64,000 bases of DNA, taken from Combretum micranthum. Taxonomy: Eukaryota > Streptophyta > Magnoliopsida > Myrtales > Combretaceae. This document shows, one piece after another, positions 37,061-50,053 of the stretch (position 1 is its first letter; each line of letters begins with the position of its first letter). The notes below the pieces were generated by a model. The model worked only from the letters and a program-made list of their open reading frames with translations, made no database searches and was not told where the DNA came from. Both the position numbers and the translations under genes were made by a program. The DNA is taken from NCBI GenBank assembly GCA_024138025.1, contig JAMXBD010000204.1:992001-1056000 (forward strand). The letters run 5' to 3'.

Positions 37061-37470
37061 ATGAGTAATAATACTCAACAACATTAGCTACCACCCACTG
37101 TTCCTTCTCCCCAACCTCAAGGTATGTATGCCCGTTTATTATTATAATCTTTAACATCTATATATACATATAGCTTTGGCAAACAAATTAATGCAATGCA
37201 CAGTAGAGAATGTGTAAATAAAAAGACATAGTTTGATTGGAATCTCCTAGGCCCCTAGCTAACAATTTTAAATTAACTTACAGGCTAAGGACAACGACAA
37301 CGACACACCACATCCTCTTCCTCTTCTACCTCTAATAAGAAAGAAGATAAGTGCCAACCAGATGATAAGGCTGGGGTTGGGGTTGGGGTTGGGGTTGGGT
37401 TTGCCAGACCTACTCGTCCTCAAATCTCTACGTCATGTTTTCAACGGTGCGACCTTGTCATTGGCTGGTG
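37061..37470 (+). pseudogene. possible decayed relative of the CYSTM gene
   Basis: The ATG at 37,061 opens MSNNTQQH and then meets a TAG. The exon ends CCTCAAG before GTATGT at 37,122, the same intron phase and nearly the same exon end as the CYSTM gene 12.5 kb to the left (CCACAAG before GTATGA). An acceptor CAG is at 37,281-37,283, and the next codon in phase is a stop. A short GT-rich repeat follows. No proline/tyrosine repeat and no cysteine-rich tail were found. It may be a broken duplicate, or an unrelated leader with similar organisation. Confidence 0.35.
37373..37399 (+). repeat. (GGGGTT)4 G-quadruplex-capable tract
   Basis: Four consecutive GGGGTT units plus a partial GGG, inside the presumed second exon of the decayed CYSTM-like locus. 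Confidence 0.85.
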
Positions 37471-38934
37471 GTTTGTATTTTATATATATTAATTGTCTTT
37501 TTGTTTTTGATCTCTTCTCTTAATAATAATAATAGCAATTTCTCTTTATATTCGGTTTTTTTTTCAATTAAGAATAGTTATAATTGACTTCAATAAGAAT
37601 ATGACTCTTTGAAGTTAATATTATATATATTGGACCCATAAAAAAGATAAAAAAAACTAATGTTATATATATATAATAACAAATTGAAAGGGACTACTCT
37701 AGCTTAAGTCTAGTTTCTAATCAACTTTCGCCTTACGGTCGCGAATGTGATAACACAAACCAGCTAGAAGTAGAGAATCTCATTTTTTTTAATTAGAAGT
37801 AGAAAACAGTTTTTTTTTTTTTTTTTTTTTGGTAGAAAACAGATTGGGACCCATGGAAATTTAGGCGAGCCACAGCCACCCATCACTAGATATTTTGAGG
37901 ACCAAAAGCAGTGTACAGTATGCCATAAAACAAAATCTTCAAGTACTTGGAGAATTCTGGAAGCTTTCTACTCTACATATTTTCCGCGAATTCATTTTGT
38001 CTATTATGAATTCATGATATCCCTTCTATTATCATTAACCAACAATTCAAACTAAAAATAATCGCAGCGCAAAGTTAAACTACCAAATTTAAAAAAATTA
38101 ATAATTAGTTGTTTGATTTTAACGATGTGTGATTCCTAATTAATACCTCTTTTTAATAACTTGATTCAAAAACTTTCTAGTGATAGGTAAGACTTACATT
38201 GTAAGCTTATAGAATCACGATATGTTTCCTATAAAAATGGAGATCCTCTTCATGTTTCCTCTTCTGGAGCAACACACTATCTCCTATAAGGCGATCCAAG
38301 AACCATCATGTTATTGTCATCGTTCGCCTCAATCCACCAACTATAGCTAAGAAACACACAACACAATTTTTATAGTTGGATATTCCGTTAGTTAAATTAT
38401 TAATCTATTTTAATGAGCGAAAGCGTCAAATGGGGTAATACACATACCTAAAACCTATACTCATCGTGAAATCTAGAACCTTCTAAATAAACTTGAGTTA
38501 CAAAGAAAACAATTTATTTTTATTTTTATGGAATCTCTTATATATTCACTCTTATACCATAAGATGATTTTGAGCTCTTTAGAATTTAGGAACTTTAAAC
38601 TCTATTAATAACCATCGTATGAATCTTTTTTTTGGCATTACACCCACTATGTTAAGTTTAAGATTAAACGGACTAATTGACATAAATAATTTATGATAGA
38701 AAATTAATTACTTGAACCTCAAAAAAGATCACTTGGGCAATTGACAATTCATGCAAGAATTAGTTAGGAAAGCCTATTTTAGGAAATCTTTAAGATGGAA
38801 AATTAAACAAAAAGTAAGCAATTTTACTAGACTTTATAGTTGTTTTTTCTAAGCCTCTAGCTCTCTAGACATGCTGTAAATAGATGTTAACACAAGCATA
38901 AAGTTATGTTGAAACAGTTGGTTTTGTCATTAGA
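37471..38934. other. AT-rich stretch, nothing recognised
   Basis: There is a poly-T run at about 37,810-37,830 and no coding similarity. It may contain the untranslated start of the FAR1-related pseudogene. Confidence 0.45.
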
Positions 38935-41900
38935 AGGGAAAAATTCGACGATTATGAGATGGAAGAATAAGAAAACGTGTCATACTTTGTTTAAAAGAAA
39001 GATTCGGGTTAGAGAAGCAAAGGAACTCTAATGTCAAGTTTAAAAGGAGAGAGAATAGAACAGGTTGTGGTGCAAAGATTGAATTCATGGTAGATGGCGA
39101 TAGATGATTTATTTATGATTTTGTTTCTAACCATAATCATGAGTTAGTTAAAGAAGACCATAGGTATCTGATAAAAACCAATAGAAAAATGTCCCACTCT
39201 CATGAGATTGTTCTAGATAAGATGGACCATTGTGGGGATTAAACCAATTGAAGCATTCAACTTCTTAGCTGAAGAAGTTGGAGGTGAGAAATATTTGGGT
39301 TTTCTTGGTGAGGATTGCAATAGTTATTTGGGTAATAGAAAAGCTAATATCTTGAAAGTAGGAGATGCACAAAATTTGATTGATCACTTCAAGCGTTCTT
39401 AAGTAGAAGATCCCTCTTTCTTTTACTCAATGCAAGTTGATTCGAAAAATCATTTAACTAATTTTTTTTTAGAGACGGAAGGTCAAAGATAGACTATGAA
39501 TACTTTGGGGATGTTGTTATTTTTGACACAACATATCAAACAAACAGATATAACATGGTTTGTGCACCATTTGTTGGACTCAACCATCATTAGTAAAATG
39601 TGTTGTTTGGGTGTGCATTCTTGCTTGATGAGACAACATCATCATTTATTTGGTTGTTTAGGACCTTTATGGAGGCTATGGGTTTTAGACAACCAAAGAC
39701 TATATTTACAGATCAATGTGTTGCAATGGCTAATGCAATTGAAGTGGTGTTAGCAAATTCACGCCATCGACTTTCTTTATGGCATATTGGCCAAAATGCT
39801 GCAAAAAGACTTGGTAACTATTATGGACATCCTATTTTTAAGAAGCTTTTTAATGAATGTTTATATCATTGTCAAATAGAAGCAAAGTTTGATGCAAAGT
39901 GGAATTCTTTGGTGGAGTGTTATAAACTTGGAGAAAATAAATGGCTCCAAAATAAATATAACATTAGTGAAAAATGGTGCCCACTTTACGGTAGAGACAT
40001 ATTTTCTGCTGGTATTCGATCTTCTCAAAGAAGTGAGAGTATGAATAGCGTTTTTGGACATTTTAAAAAGAAGACCATGACATTGACACAATTTGTCATG
40101 CCCCAAGAGGTACCCTAAACGTAATAGTCCACCACACTCAATATTAAAGTTTAAGTATGATAACCTTAGCCACTCCCAAAAGCTTTGATATTAAGTGTAA
40201 GGCGTGTCTCACAAATTTAGAGAACCATATATAGAATTATGAAGCTTAAGAAAATATAATAACATGTTAAGAAAAGAGGATTCATAAAATTCATTTACTT
40301 ATAACAATGATCTTACAAACTTAGAGACATTTCTCTTATTCACCAATCTATTACAAGAATATTTGTACATCTTATCCAATACTAGACTTCATCTACGAAT
40401 TTCTTATTCAAAAGAAAATATCTGACTGCAGGGTCCTCGTGGCCTCAACCACAGATAAGGGAACTGCAAAAGATATCTATAGGGGTATAAGTTAATAGGC
40501 TTAGTGAGAACTATTTTTATAAATAACTTCTTGTAACAAAATTTCAAACAAGTTGATTAATCAAAAAATGGAATGCAACATACACGTAGGCAAACAAAGT
40601 ATATAGTTTTTCGAGAACTATATGTTGAATGGATTTATGCCCTCCATTCGGGGTTTGGTGATACATAACTTTGAAACAAGTAGTTTTAGTTAAAAAGATT
40701 TATGCTTTCGACCAATATTGCCAAGCATATGAAGTCTACTTGAATTGAGCCTTGTTTTCGGATCTTCCACCAAGCATTTCCTTAATATCGCCAAGCAATC
40801 GCTTTCGATCACTCCGCCAAGTGTTGCTATCGACCCGAGCTACAATCCTTCTCACCCAAGGATAATAACCCAATGCAATGTGACTCACTTCATGATATGC
40901 ATGAATCCATTTATTTATGATATCATAACATTATTATTATCAGATTTAAGATGATCAAGGAATTTCACACAAATCAAGTGTTATATTAAAACAAACATTA
41001 AATCAATTCCGGCGTCGATATTCTTAGGATTCTTTCAAAGAATTATCTTTACAAACATATCCATTTGTCTTTTCTTAATTCTAATGCAACTAAATTATAA
41101 GCACAAACAAGTAAAGCTTTTTAAGGAAATAAACTCACGATGCCATGATGACGATTTCTCTAGCAGATGAGTCGCTCACACACTCCACTTAATCGAAATA
41201 GTCTTCGGGATATAGGTATTCTTCATCGGAATCACCTCACCAAAGAAAATACCCAAGATGAGTATTTCTTGATGATTTTCTTGAATTTTGACAAAACAAT
41301 GTCATGAGAACGTTAAAGTTTGTATAAAGGAGAATTCCAATTTAAAACGGTCATAACTTGGTCATTTTAACTCAGAATTACACATATAATATATCAATTT
41401 CTATCTACTCAAAAAGATCTACCTATTTCTAAAACTATTTTAACAAACAAGGTCATATAGGCTCCGAAATAGTGGCGACAAAATTCACCACGAATTTTCC
41501 AACTCAAAATAATTTTGGGTTCAAATATTAAATCATTCAAAATTTATTTGATAAATACTTAGTTATCTATATAGTTGAAAAATTCTCTTTTTATAGCTAC
41601 TTGGCTCATATTTATTCATGCTCAAGTATTTGTTGTCCATTTATGTTTTTTTTTTAAATAAAACAATGTTAAATTAAAAGTTTAGAAAACTATAGTTTAC
41701 AAGAAATTTATTTTTGTAGATCTTTTAAATGAATACTTTGTTTTCCAAATAATCACTTCTTGTTTGACTCATTACTTTTCCTAGATAACCTTTTTCGAAA
41801 AGTAATTTTCTTCTTTCCTAAATTCTCTTCATTTGGTGTTATGTTTCCTATTTATTTTCTATACAATTTTTCTTTGTCCATTTGTTTGAAAAGATCTTTA

Positions 41901-42640
41901 TTTGAAAATTTTTCATCCTTTCCTCATGTTACGTTTTTCATAGAAATCATTTTTATACCAAAATCGTTTTCTTTTGAAAAACAAAGTGGGATAATAAATG
42001 ATTTAAAAAGCTTTTCATAATAAAAGTAGTTTCTAAAATTGTACAGGGTTATTTTAGTAACTTGGAAAGGAATGACTTTATTATTTATTTTTGTTAAACC
42101 ATAGATTTTATATTTCATATAAACTTATTCTTAAGTGATAAAACCTTCTTTTTATCGATTATTTTTAGAACTTGAAAAATTTGGACAACAGTCTTAATGA
42201 ACATGATTTATGAGAATTAATAGCAAGCAACAACATAAATAATAAATAAAGTCAAGTATTGGGAGTCTTAGCTTTTTCAAGGCTCTCGGGACTAAGAAAT
42301 AGATTAGTACCAAAAGAAAAATAAAATGAAAGAAAGAAAAATTTGTTTTGACTTGATGAGGACAAGTCTAAAACTAGAGACTAGTCTTAAAATAACAAGG
42401 AATAAATAAATTGCAATGGAATAATTAAATAAATTGCATTACATGAAAATAAATAAATTGCAAGTGAGCTTATATGCTCTAAAGAATATGTATATATATA
42501 TAGATAATAATACTTAGATATAATAACAATAATATGAACAAAATAACAACATAACCATAAATAGATTTTTCATGAACAAGAACAATACATGAACATAGTG
42601 TAGCTCCTATAACACTTAGTTTTTAGAAACTCACACCATG

Positions 42641-42660
42641 GTCATGTAAAGTTACATGAC
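42641..42660. repeat. conserved palindrome in the LTR leader
   Basis: GTCATGTAAAGTTACATGAC has 9-base arms around a two-base centre. The same palindrome is kept in the other copy at 52,844-52,863, downstream of its TATA box. Confidence 0.8.
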
Positions 42661-42864
42661 ATGAGAACAAGAAAATAATAGGAAAGGTTTACCTAAAGAA
42701 GGCCTTGGTAGTGTTTTGTGGTTATGGGTTTGTTGTAGGTAGAAAGTGGTTTTGTGATTATTTTGAGAGAGTTCTGGGAGGATATTTGGAAAGAGTTTTG
42801 AGAGAGTTTTTTTAGAGAATTTGTAAGTAGTAAATGTGTGAAAGAAGTGAAAGAAGAGGGGGGT

Positions 42865-42871
42865 ATTTATA
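42865..42871 (-). promoter_or_regulatory. TATA box of the 3.48-kb LTR
   Basis: TATAAAT on the minus strand, with CCTATAAATACC context identical to the second copy. It is followed by a C/T-rich leader. Confidence 0.65.
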
Positions 42872-44640
42872 GGAAAATGTGGAGTGATTTTTGAGTGATT
42901 TAAATAAAGATAAAATAAAACAAATTGAGAGGGCATGAGGGGGAGGGGGCGCCGACCATATAGAGTAGAGGAGGCAAGAGAGAGTTTATTTTGTATTTTG
43001 TGGATTAAATGAATTAATAAGTATGGTAGATGTGAAATAAAGTTATGGGAAAGGTAAAAAGTAAAGGTTATAGATTATGGTGTTTGTAAGAGTAGGTGTA
43101 AGAAAAAGTAGAGATAAAAGAATAGTGTAGAATAGTAGTAAATAGTGTAATGTAAAGTAGATATGACTAATAAAGTACCGGTAGTAAGAAAATACGCGTA
43201 TAATTGCGATATCTGTTATTTTTACTTATCGAAAAATTATAAAAATGATATTTTTGAAAACCTTATATTTTTACGAGCCTAAGGTATATTCAGAATATTT
43301 TTACTATTCCGAGTCCTAGGACACGTTTTTCAAGAACTATGTCCGATCGAGTTCAAGACGATTTGCGGTTTTACTAATCTGATCTTTTTAAGCTTCCTCA
43401 GGTAATTACGCACTATTCTACATTCTAAACTCTTGCTTGCTTTCTTCGAGTTGCTTATTCGGGATTGCCAGACTTAAGCTATTACGTCTAACTAGGGTTT
43501 TGTTGACTTTAGAGTTCTGGTTGACTTCCAGATTAGGGTTTTAGGTTAAACCGATTCCAAAAATTTAGGGGTTTACACAATTTGTTCAACAATATGAACA
43601 AGTAGCAAAGAGAAGACTAGAAAAGGAATTACGAGAGGATTTCAATTACAACCAAGTAAGGCCGTTCAAGTATTGAAAGGAAATATAATGGAGAGTCAAG
43701 CTGCCAATGCATATACTTACAAGATATTCAAAATATTTCAAGAAGAATTGACAAGATGCTTAGGATTAGCAGTGCATAAAGTTGTTGTGCATGATTCCAT
43801 TACTAAGTACAAGTTAGTAGAATGAATTTCAAAGGAAGGGAACATTGCAACATTTGATTGCAATAGTTCAGATGTCCACTGCACTTGCAAAAAGTTTGAA
43901 TCAATAGGTATTTTGTGTTCCCATGCATTGACGGTACTTAATGCCAATAATATATTGGAAATACCCCTAAAGTACTTGCTAAAAAGATGGACAAAGAATG
44001 CTAAGAATGGAATGGTTTATGATGACCATGGTTTACAAGTGACATATAAGTTAAAAAGCTCAATAATTTATTATAGGTGTAGACTTATGAATAAAGCAAC
44101 CAATGTAATCTCTAAAGCTTTAATGACAACCGAGACATGTGATTTGTTAGACAAGTGCTTGGATTTGGCAATGAAGAAGATTGAAGATAGTTTAAAAAGG
44201 AAAGTGACAAATGAGAATTGTGGTGCGGATGACACGGATCAAAATGGTGTAATTGAAGAACATATACTAGAAGGCAACCACAACTTGGAGTTGAAAAGGG
44301 TATTGAATCCTATAACGGTTCATCCAAAAGGAGTTTCAAAAAAACGAGTTAGAAGTGTCTTGGAAAAGAGAAAAAGGGGAAGAGATATTGAAAACAAAGG
44401 GAACATTCCAAAGGACAAGCAACCATTCGTGCATCCACCATCTTCCATTAGATTGATGGGTAAGTTAGCATTCTCATTGTATTTTCACTATAATTGTCTT
44501 AATTTAATGAAGGAGAAGAAATTTCTTTTTTACGGTAAATAACATTTATTTTAAGCATTCGATGAATGTCATTTACACTTTTATTAATTATGATTTTACT
44601 TGATTTTTTACAGATTTTGGCTTGGATGAAAGATATTGGA

Positions 44641-45903
44641 CATTGAACAATTGAAGCTATACATTTTTGGGTTGCATGGAATGTGTAGATATTTAGATGG
44701 TTTTCATGGTTCTTTTGTTCTATTTCTATCAAAATTGTTTTTTTTTTTTTTTTGTTAGAAGGTCTCATTTTGTTATTCTGATATGTGCAGTATGATCTTT
44801 TGGAGAATTAGTACAAAAATGAAAATCCTTTTTCTTGTTTATAGTGCTCTGTTTCGTAAAATTTATATAACTTGGTTGAAGCATTTTAACAAACACTTGA
44901 GGGGTATAATTTATTTTGTTCAAACATATCATTGAAGTGAGTATCTAAATTCCAAAAATATAAAATCAACCACAATGACGTTACCATCTATGTTACCAAC
45001 TGATATAAACATAATTTTTTAGATTGATATGCTTATATATATATACATATATATTGATATAAAGTGCAATAATAATTTTTATCAAGCTCGTAATTTTAGC
45101 TCTAATTAAAAAATAGAGTATTATGAAAGTATTGATGTACTTTGAAGAAAAAACACGATTATACTAACAAAATAACCAAGATTTCTTGTGTTATTGACTT
45201 TTGGCCATTTTAAGTTAGTATGTTAATACAAAGTTGTAATGACCTTCTATATCCCAATAGGGCACTAATAACTTTGCACTTTGCCTCGCTGAAACTTATA
45301 CGCAAGAGTCCTATGTCTACAAAAATATAACAAAGAGGCCATGACGTTGAAAAAATGGGCACTTTATCTAAACATGAGCTCGTAATTTTAGTATAGCTAT
45401 TTGAAGCACTGGTCAGGGTCTAGTGAAAAATAATTGTTCACATCAAAGTATTGAATATATGAGTTTTTAAGAAAAAAAAGTAATACCTAAATGGAGGGCG
45501 GACCGAATACCTGTTTTTTTTTTTTTAATTGACTTGGATAGATCTCTGTAATGAAGTTAAATGAAGGAATGAAAAGTGTAGTCAGGTGCAATTTCCTAAG
45601 TAAAAGCTAGGTGTCAAAAAATAAATGGAGGATGTATCTAGAAATGGGTAGTCTCTTGGTCTACACACTCGGTTATAATGATTAGTTGCAATATTAAGGG
45701 CAACTGCCATCTTGTTGATGAACAGAAAGGGAACTAGTCCTTATAGTCATTTGGTTAATAGGTTTCAAGGTTCTTGCAAATTTTTAGAATTATAATATTG
45801 ATTGTTCACTAATCCATTTAATTATCATCCATCTTGATATAATCCACCTTCTTACCAAATTTATCTGCCCGTTTGGGTTTATTAATAAGTTTTAAGCACA
45901 GTG
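44641..45903. other. gene-free stretch
   Basis: AT-rich sequence. One phrase at about 45,235 (TGTAATGACC...) resembles the start of the LTR ends found nearby, but no boundary or duplication could be set. A TA-rich microsatellite lies at about 45,030-45,060. Confidence 0.45.
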
Positions 45904-48900
45904 TGTGTAATGCTCTAATCTGAAGTCATTACAATCCGCTACGTATTCTTACTAGACAAGAACATGTTAAGGCTATTACTCTACTAATTTATAATTTGAG
46001 TCATATAGTATCAAACTCTCATATAAATGACACATGTTTAAAAACATTTTATAATAACAAATCTTCTAAACAACTTCCTTGGTATAAATCAAAGTTAACT
46101 TAAATAAACTTAAACCATCAAGAAAAAGTCTCATAAAAATTCTAGAGTCATAAAAACTATATAAAGTGTAATATACGGAAATAAAGATGAAAATACAATA
46201 AAGTATTAATCATAAGATGATATAGGATGAGTTTATGGTCAAAACAAGTAAGTTGTAAAAATTTAAGTTTGATTAGGTAATGAATGATGAAATTTGGATT
46301 TATGCAATTTTTGACAAATGCTACGCCATCATCTGGAGAATTTACGTCGCCGGCATAGAGATGGCATAGGAAGAGAACAGTAGCATTTTTCTTAACGCTG
46401 GGTGGAATGCCGTCGGTGTAAGCAAGGGTTTCTTTTAACGCTGGTTAGGAATGCTGTCGGCGTAGATCATGGATTTGCCGGCATATGTTGTTGGATCGAA
46501 GTTCTTGGAATTCAAAGTCTTGATGAACACCGCCAGTGCTCGTGTAAATTTTGCCAGCGTAAGGTGTATGCCGGCAAGATTTAAATGTACGCTAGCGACG
46601 ATGACCAAATTCTATAAATACGAGACGCGAAATACGATTTTCGAAAGAACTTTTTATCATATTTTTCTTTCGTCAAAGAGGGCTTTAGAGTGTTTTTGGA
46701 GATCTAGGGTTGGAGAATCATCCGGAGTGTATTTTTGATCCAAAGTAAGTGATCTTAACCTTCTCTTATAGATTATATATGAATTCGCATAAGTTTTCTT
46801 AGGGTTTTGATATGTTCTTGAAGAAAAAACATGGGAAGGATTTAGATCTCGGATTTAATCTGTCTCGATTGGATAAGAAGTGAGTTTTGTGATTAAAACA
46901 AGTAAGTATAATGTTCTCATACAAGATTTATGCAAATTTCATGCAACTTCTAAGGATTTTGTGATTTGTTTGCATGAAGGAAACCCTAGATTTAGTTGGA
47001 ATCCGAATTTATGGATGTGAGTTGGGTTTTGGTGATCCAAATCAGTAAGTTTTGTCTTTTCATTGATGAATTTAAACAATGTGAGATTAGATGATCTTTA
47101 TATGTTATTATTGTCATGTAATATTAGGGTTTTGGTGAATTATTGGTATTGTGGACTTGTTGTGAGTTGTGATCGAAGAAGACGGTGCAAAATTTTGGAG
47201 ATTCATTATCAGGTTAGAGTTTTAGGAGATCATGATATATTAGGGTTTGTTTCTTTTATCGTGTTTTATACATATGTTTATGTATATATGTTGATGACAG
47301 GATAATTGAAGACTTTGGTGTTTGATTGTTGGTTTTGAACGAGGAGTTGTACAGATTCGTGTTAGTGTTGTCGTTGTTGATATTGGGCTTGGTGAATTTG
47401 GAATTGTATTCCTGAAACTGAGAAAGGTACGACCAATCCCTGTTTGTTGCTTTTGCTTGTAAGTTTAGTATTGATTGACTGGTTGTAGGAACAAAATTTC
47501 ATAATAAATCTAATTATATTCGGCTTAATAATTGTCTGTTTGGTTGTGTTTGGCTTTAACCAGTAAAGACCTGGCAGACAGTGATACTGGTGAGGCACCC
47601 TGATAATCTTGGTGTGAAGTTGTTCTCAGTGGACTTGTACCTTGATATGATTCTGATAGAATTAGGTGATATGGATTCGAGGTGTTTGGGGAGTACCCAC
47701 TCATCCATATATGTATACGATTATTATTTTCAAAGAGTTGTTTGATTTTCAATGGGGTCTGAGTAACTCCGAGTTCACAATTAGAGTATACCTAATACTG
47801 AACTGTATTGCTTTGTTGGTTTAAGAAAAATAATAATATGACTGTTTGCATTAGTTTAAGTTGCATGAATTATCTGTCTGTTGTATGTGCATATGCATTT
47901 GTTTTTGGATTGGAGTTATCGTATCCATCCGAGAGCTAGGCTTCATATATCAAATTTCTAAAAAGAAGAAACATTTAGATCTTTTCAAATTGTACTTGGA
48001 TGGTCTCAAATAAAAAAGATTTTTTTTATGTAAACAGTTTTTAGTTTCTACTGAATTTGTTGGCTATGTGATGCCGACTTGAATTTTATGCTTGAACCAG
48101 GAGTTCATATTTTATTGAAGAATAAGTTTTTTAGTTTTAACAGGTTTTGTATCCTATGAGATACCCTATGTGTGTTTACAGGTGAATTATGCATTATTGT
48201 GGATATTAAAGCCTTTGCGTGTCCTATATAAGAGAGGATATGTGGCTAGTTGTAATGCCTTCAGGTTATGGCGTTACATAAAGTATGAATACGATCATTA
48301 ACTCTCTAATTTCCTCCAATCCAAAACATCTGTAAATCAACAGGAGAGTTAAGTCCACTACGGTCTTCCCTATAATCCACATTAACATAATATCCAGATA
48401 GATTAAACACTACAGGATCATCACTATTCTTGAAAATTTTTCAAAAGTAAGCACAAAGGCTCAGTGCTAAACCACATACACATGCGTATGAACAATCAAC
48501 ATATAAATCTACATGTATAATAATATCATATGTAACAAACATAGATTATTATCTTCAATTAGCTAGGCAACCAACACAATTTAGAACCATATGCATTTAG
48601 TCCTAGACTCGGAGTGACTCATGATTCCATAAAACAAGCAATATAGAAAATAGTAATATGTACATTTATTGGTGTCGCAAACTCCCCATATACCCTGGGT
48701 ACCGTACTTGTACCACTTATAGACTATCAGAATCATCTCTATGAATTACTCCACTCGGGATAACATTACACACAGATCATCAAAGCATCATCCTAGTAGC
48801 AATTGTCCTCCTGATCCACTAGTATTATGTCAATTACAGATCTTAAGCCTATAATCACAAACAATAAACAAGGTAATAGCGTACATAAAATAGCTTTAGG

Positions 48901-49750
48901 AATAGAAACCTTAACTTCATTGACAACACTTGATTCATCAAATGCTCATTCAGTATATGTTTTTACCAAAAATAATCATAATCATACTATAATCTAAACT
49001 TTAAACTCAAAAAAATTACAAATTTTAAATCCATACACACCTAATTCTTTGGATTGTAAAACAACAGTATCTCCAAAAGAATAGAGTTTCTTCAAAAACT
49101 CCTCTAAACTATGACTTCCTTCAATATAATTCAAGCCATTTCAGAAAATATCACTTTTATAATACCATAAGGATAGAAAGATTCATACTTACATAGAACT
49201 TTGAATCATGATTCTCCTTTATTGCAGAACACAAGTCTCTAATAAGAACTTAGTGTTTCCTCCGAAATTCTTCCAAGATTAGCTACTTAGATCTTAAATC
49301 TTAGTCTTCCTTGAACAAATCACTTTTAATAGACTTCTTAGGATCTCTAAAAGCTTGAGAGAGAGGTTTTTCAGAGTTCCAAACTTAACAAAGGTTTAGA
49401 GAAGAAGGAATAAGTGTAGGAAAGGCCAGTGCCCTTAACACGTAAGTTGGAGACCTAAACAAATATGCTGATGGCCCAAACACTCGAAGACGATTCTGTA
49501 GCTATAAAGGCTAGCCCAACACCGACGGCATACAAGATTAGAGCTAGCGGCATAGAGAGAAAGGCCGACAGCCTTTAGGTAGCTCTGAGGTACGTCTCCT
49601 TATCTTCAAACACGTGTTTGTCATTTGACAAAACATACATATGCATGTTAGGGTGGACCATAAAACCCTTTTATTTTTAAATAAATAACATTCTTACCCT
49701 TCATTATAAATTATTTATCTTTTTATTATAGTGTGTTTAAAAGAATATCA
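45904..49750 (-). mobile_element. minus-strand LTR, split by the 2.1-kb solo LTR; right end unresolved
   Basis: The left end TGTAATGCTCTAATCTGAAG continues to CATTACA, a terminal hairpin like that at 4,319. The following phrases also match the 4,319 LTR, for example 'ctacgtattcttactagac...aaggct'. The LTR continues to 46,166, is interrupted, and resumes at 48,284. The right part holds a GC-rich island at about 49,500-49,570 and, on the minus strand, a leader-like region. The expected length of ~2.0-2.1 kb would put the true right end nearer 50.1 kb. No matching duplication of the left flank CAGTG was found. Confidence 0.5.
46167..48278 (+). mobile_element. solo LTR, 2.11 kb, plus strand
   Basis: It starts TGTAATATACGG and ends TTATGGCGTTACA, with a perfect 5-bp duplication TAAAG at 46,162-46,166 and 48,279-48,283. 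A TATA box (CTATAAATACGAG) lies at about 46,611. Its last 28 bases form the hairpin TGTAATGCC...GGCGTTACA. End phrases (about 'aaagcctttgcgtgtc') match those of the 4,319-6,363 LTR. Short open frames inside have no family match. Confidence 0.75.
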
Positions 49751-49933
49751 TATAGCAAGATCTTAATTTACATTCTCATTCTAAGTAATACTTGCATGTC
49801 AAATGCAAGCACTAAATACCATCTAACTATTCCATACTATTAAAGTGCCGGTTTTCTATTGTATGGTTTTAATGGGTAACACAAGCTACATATATATTAC
49901 ACATGCCATGCAAGTACCAATTATATTTAGGAT

Positions 49934-50053
49934 AGTATCATGAATAGTAACTCAACTTTAACGAAATATGCAATTTGATGAAATTGATCAATTTAAAAAT
50001 TCAGGTATTTAATTATATATTTTGTTAAAATTTATGTACTATTCATGGTATTA
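49934..50053. mobile_element. ~120-bp MITE, almost entirely inverted repeat
   Basis: The left half starts AGTATCATGAATAGTAAC. The reverse complement of the right half starts GGTATTAACC-proximal ATACCATGAATAGTACAT. The two arms pair over about 55 bases around a GATCAATTT centre. It is related to 29,478-29,718. A target duplication was not resolved. Confidence 0.6.

Larger units (their letters stand above)
40094..43577 (-). mobile_element. solo LTR, 3.48 kb, minus strand (same family as 51,896-55,402)
   Basis: The plus strand starts TGTCATGCCCC and ends GGGGTTTACA. It is flanked by a perfect 5-bp duplication CAATT at 40,089-40,093 and 43,578-43,582, inserted in the transposase frame of the FAR1-related pseudogene. 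It is alignable end to end with the inverse of 51,896-55,402. A TATA box on the minus strand lies 706 bases from the LTR start; the other copy has it at 718. There are no coding domains and no second LTR, so it is a solo LTR of an unusually long-LTR family. Confidence 0.85.
38935..44640 (+). pseudogene. FAR1-related (MULE-derived) transposase-like pseudogene, split by a solo LTR
   Basis: Belongs to the FHY3/FAR1-related family, descended from MULE transposases. Intact members are nuclear DNA-binding proteins. In order: a decayed FAR1 N-terminal domain at about 38,935-39,180 (RTGCGAKIEF, NHNHEL); the MULE transposase core at about 39,480-40,088 with the three acidic positions still visible (VIFDTTY, TIFTDQC, SQRSESMNS); then the 3.48-kb solo LTR; then the C-terminus from 43,583 with a SWIM finger (CTCKKFESIGILCSHAL at about 43,880-43,935) and a basic tail. 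A GT...AG intron at 44,460-44,613 fits the last part. Stops, including adjacent TAG TAA at about 39,591, plus frameshifts show loss of function. No terminal inverted repeats were found, so host-gene and MULE origins remain open. Confidence 0.85.

Noticed and set aside
37373..37399. Interstitial telomere repeat
   Set aside because: The unit is GGGGTT, not the plant telomere TTTAGGG, and there are only four copies.
40085..43586. MULE-type 9-bp duplication ACACAATTT around the 3.48-kb element
   Set aside because: The longer match arises because the LTR end ...TTTACA happens to extend the CAATT duplication. The second copy of the element has exactly 5 bp and TG...CA ends.
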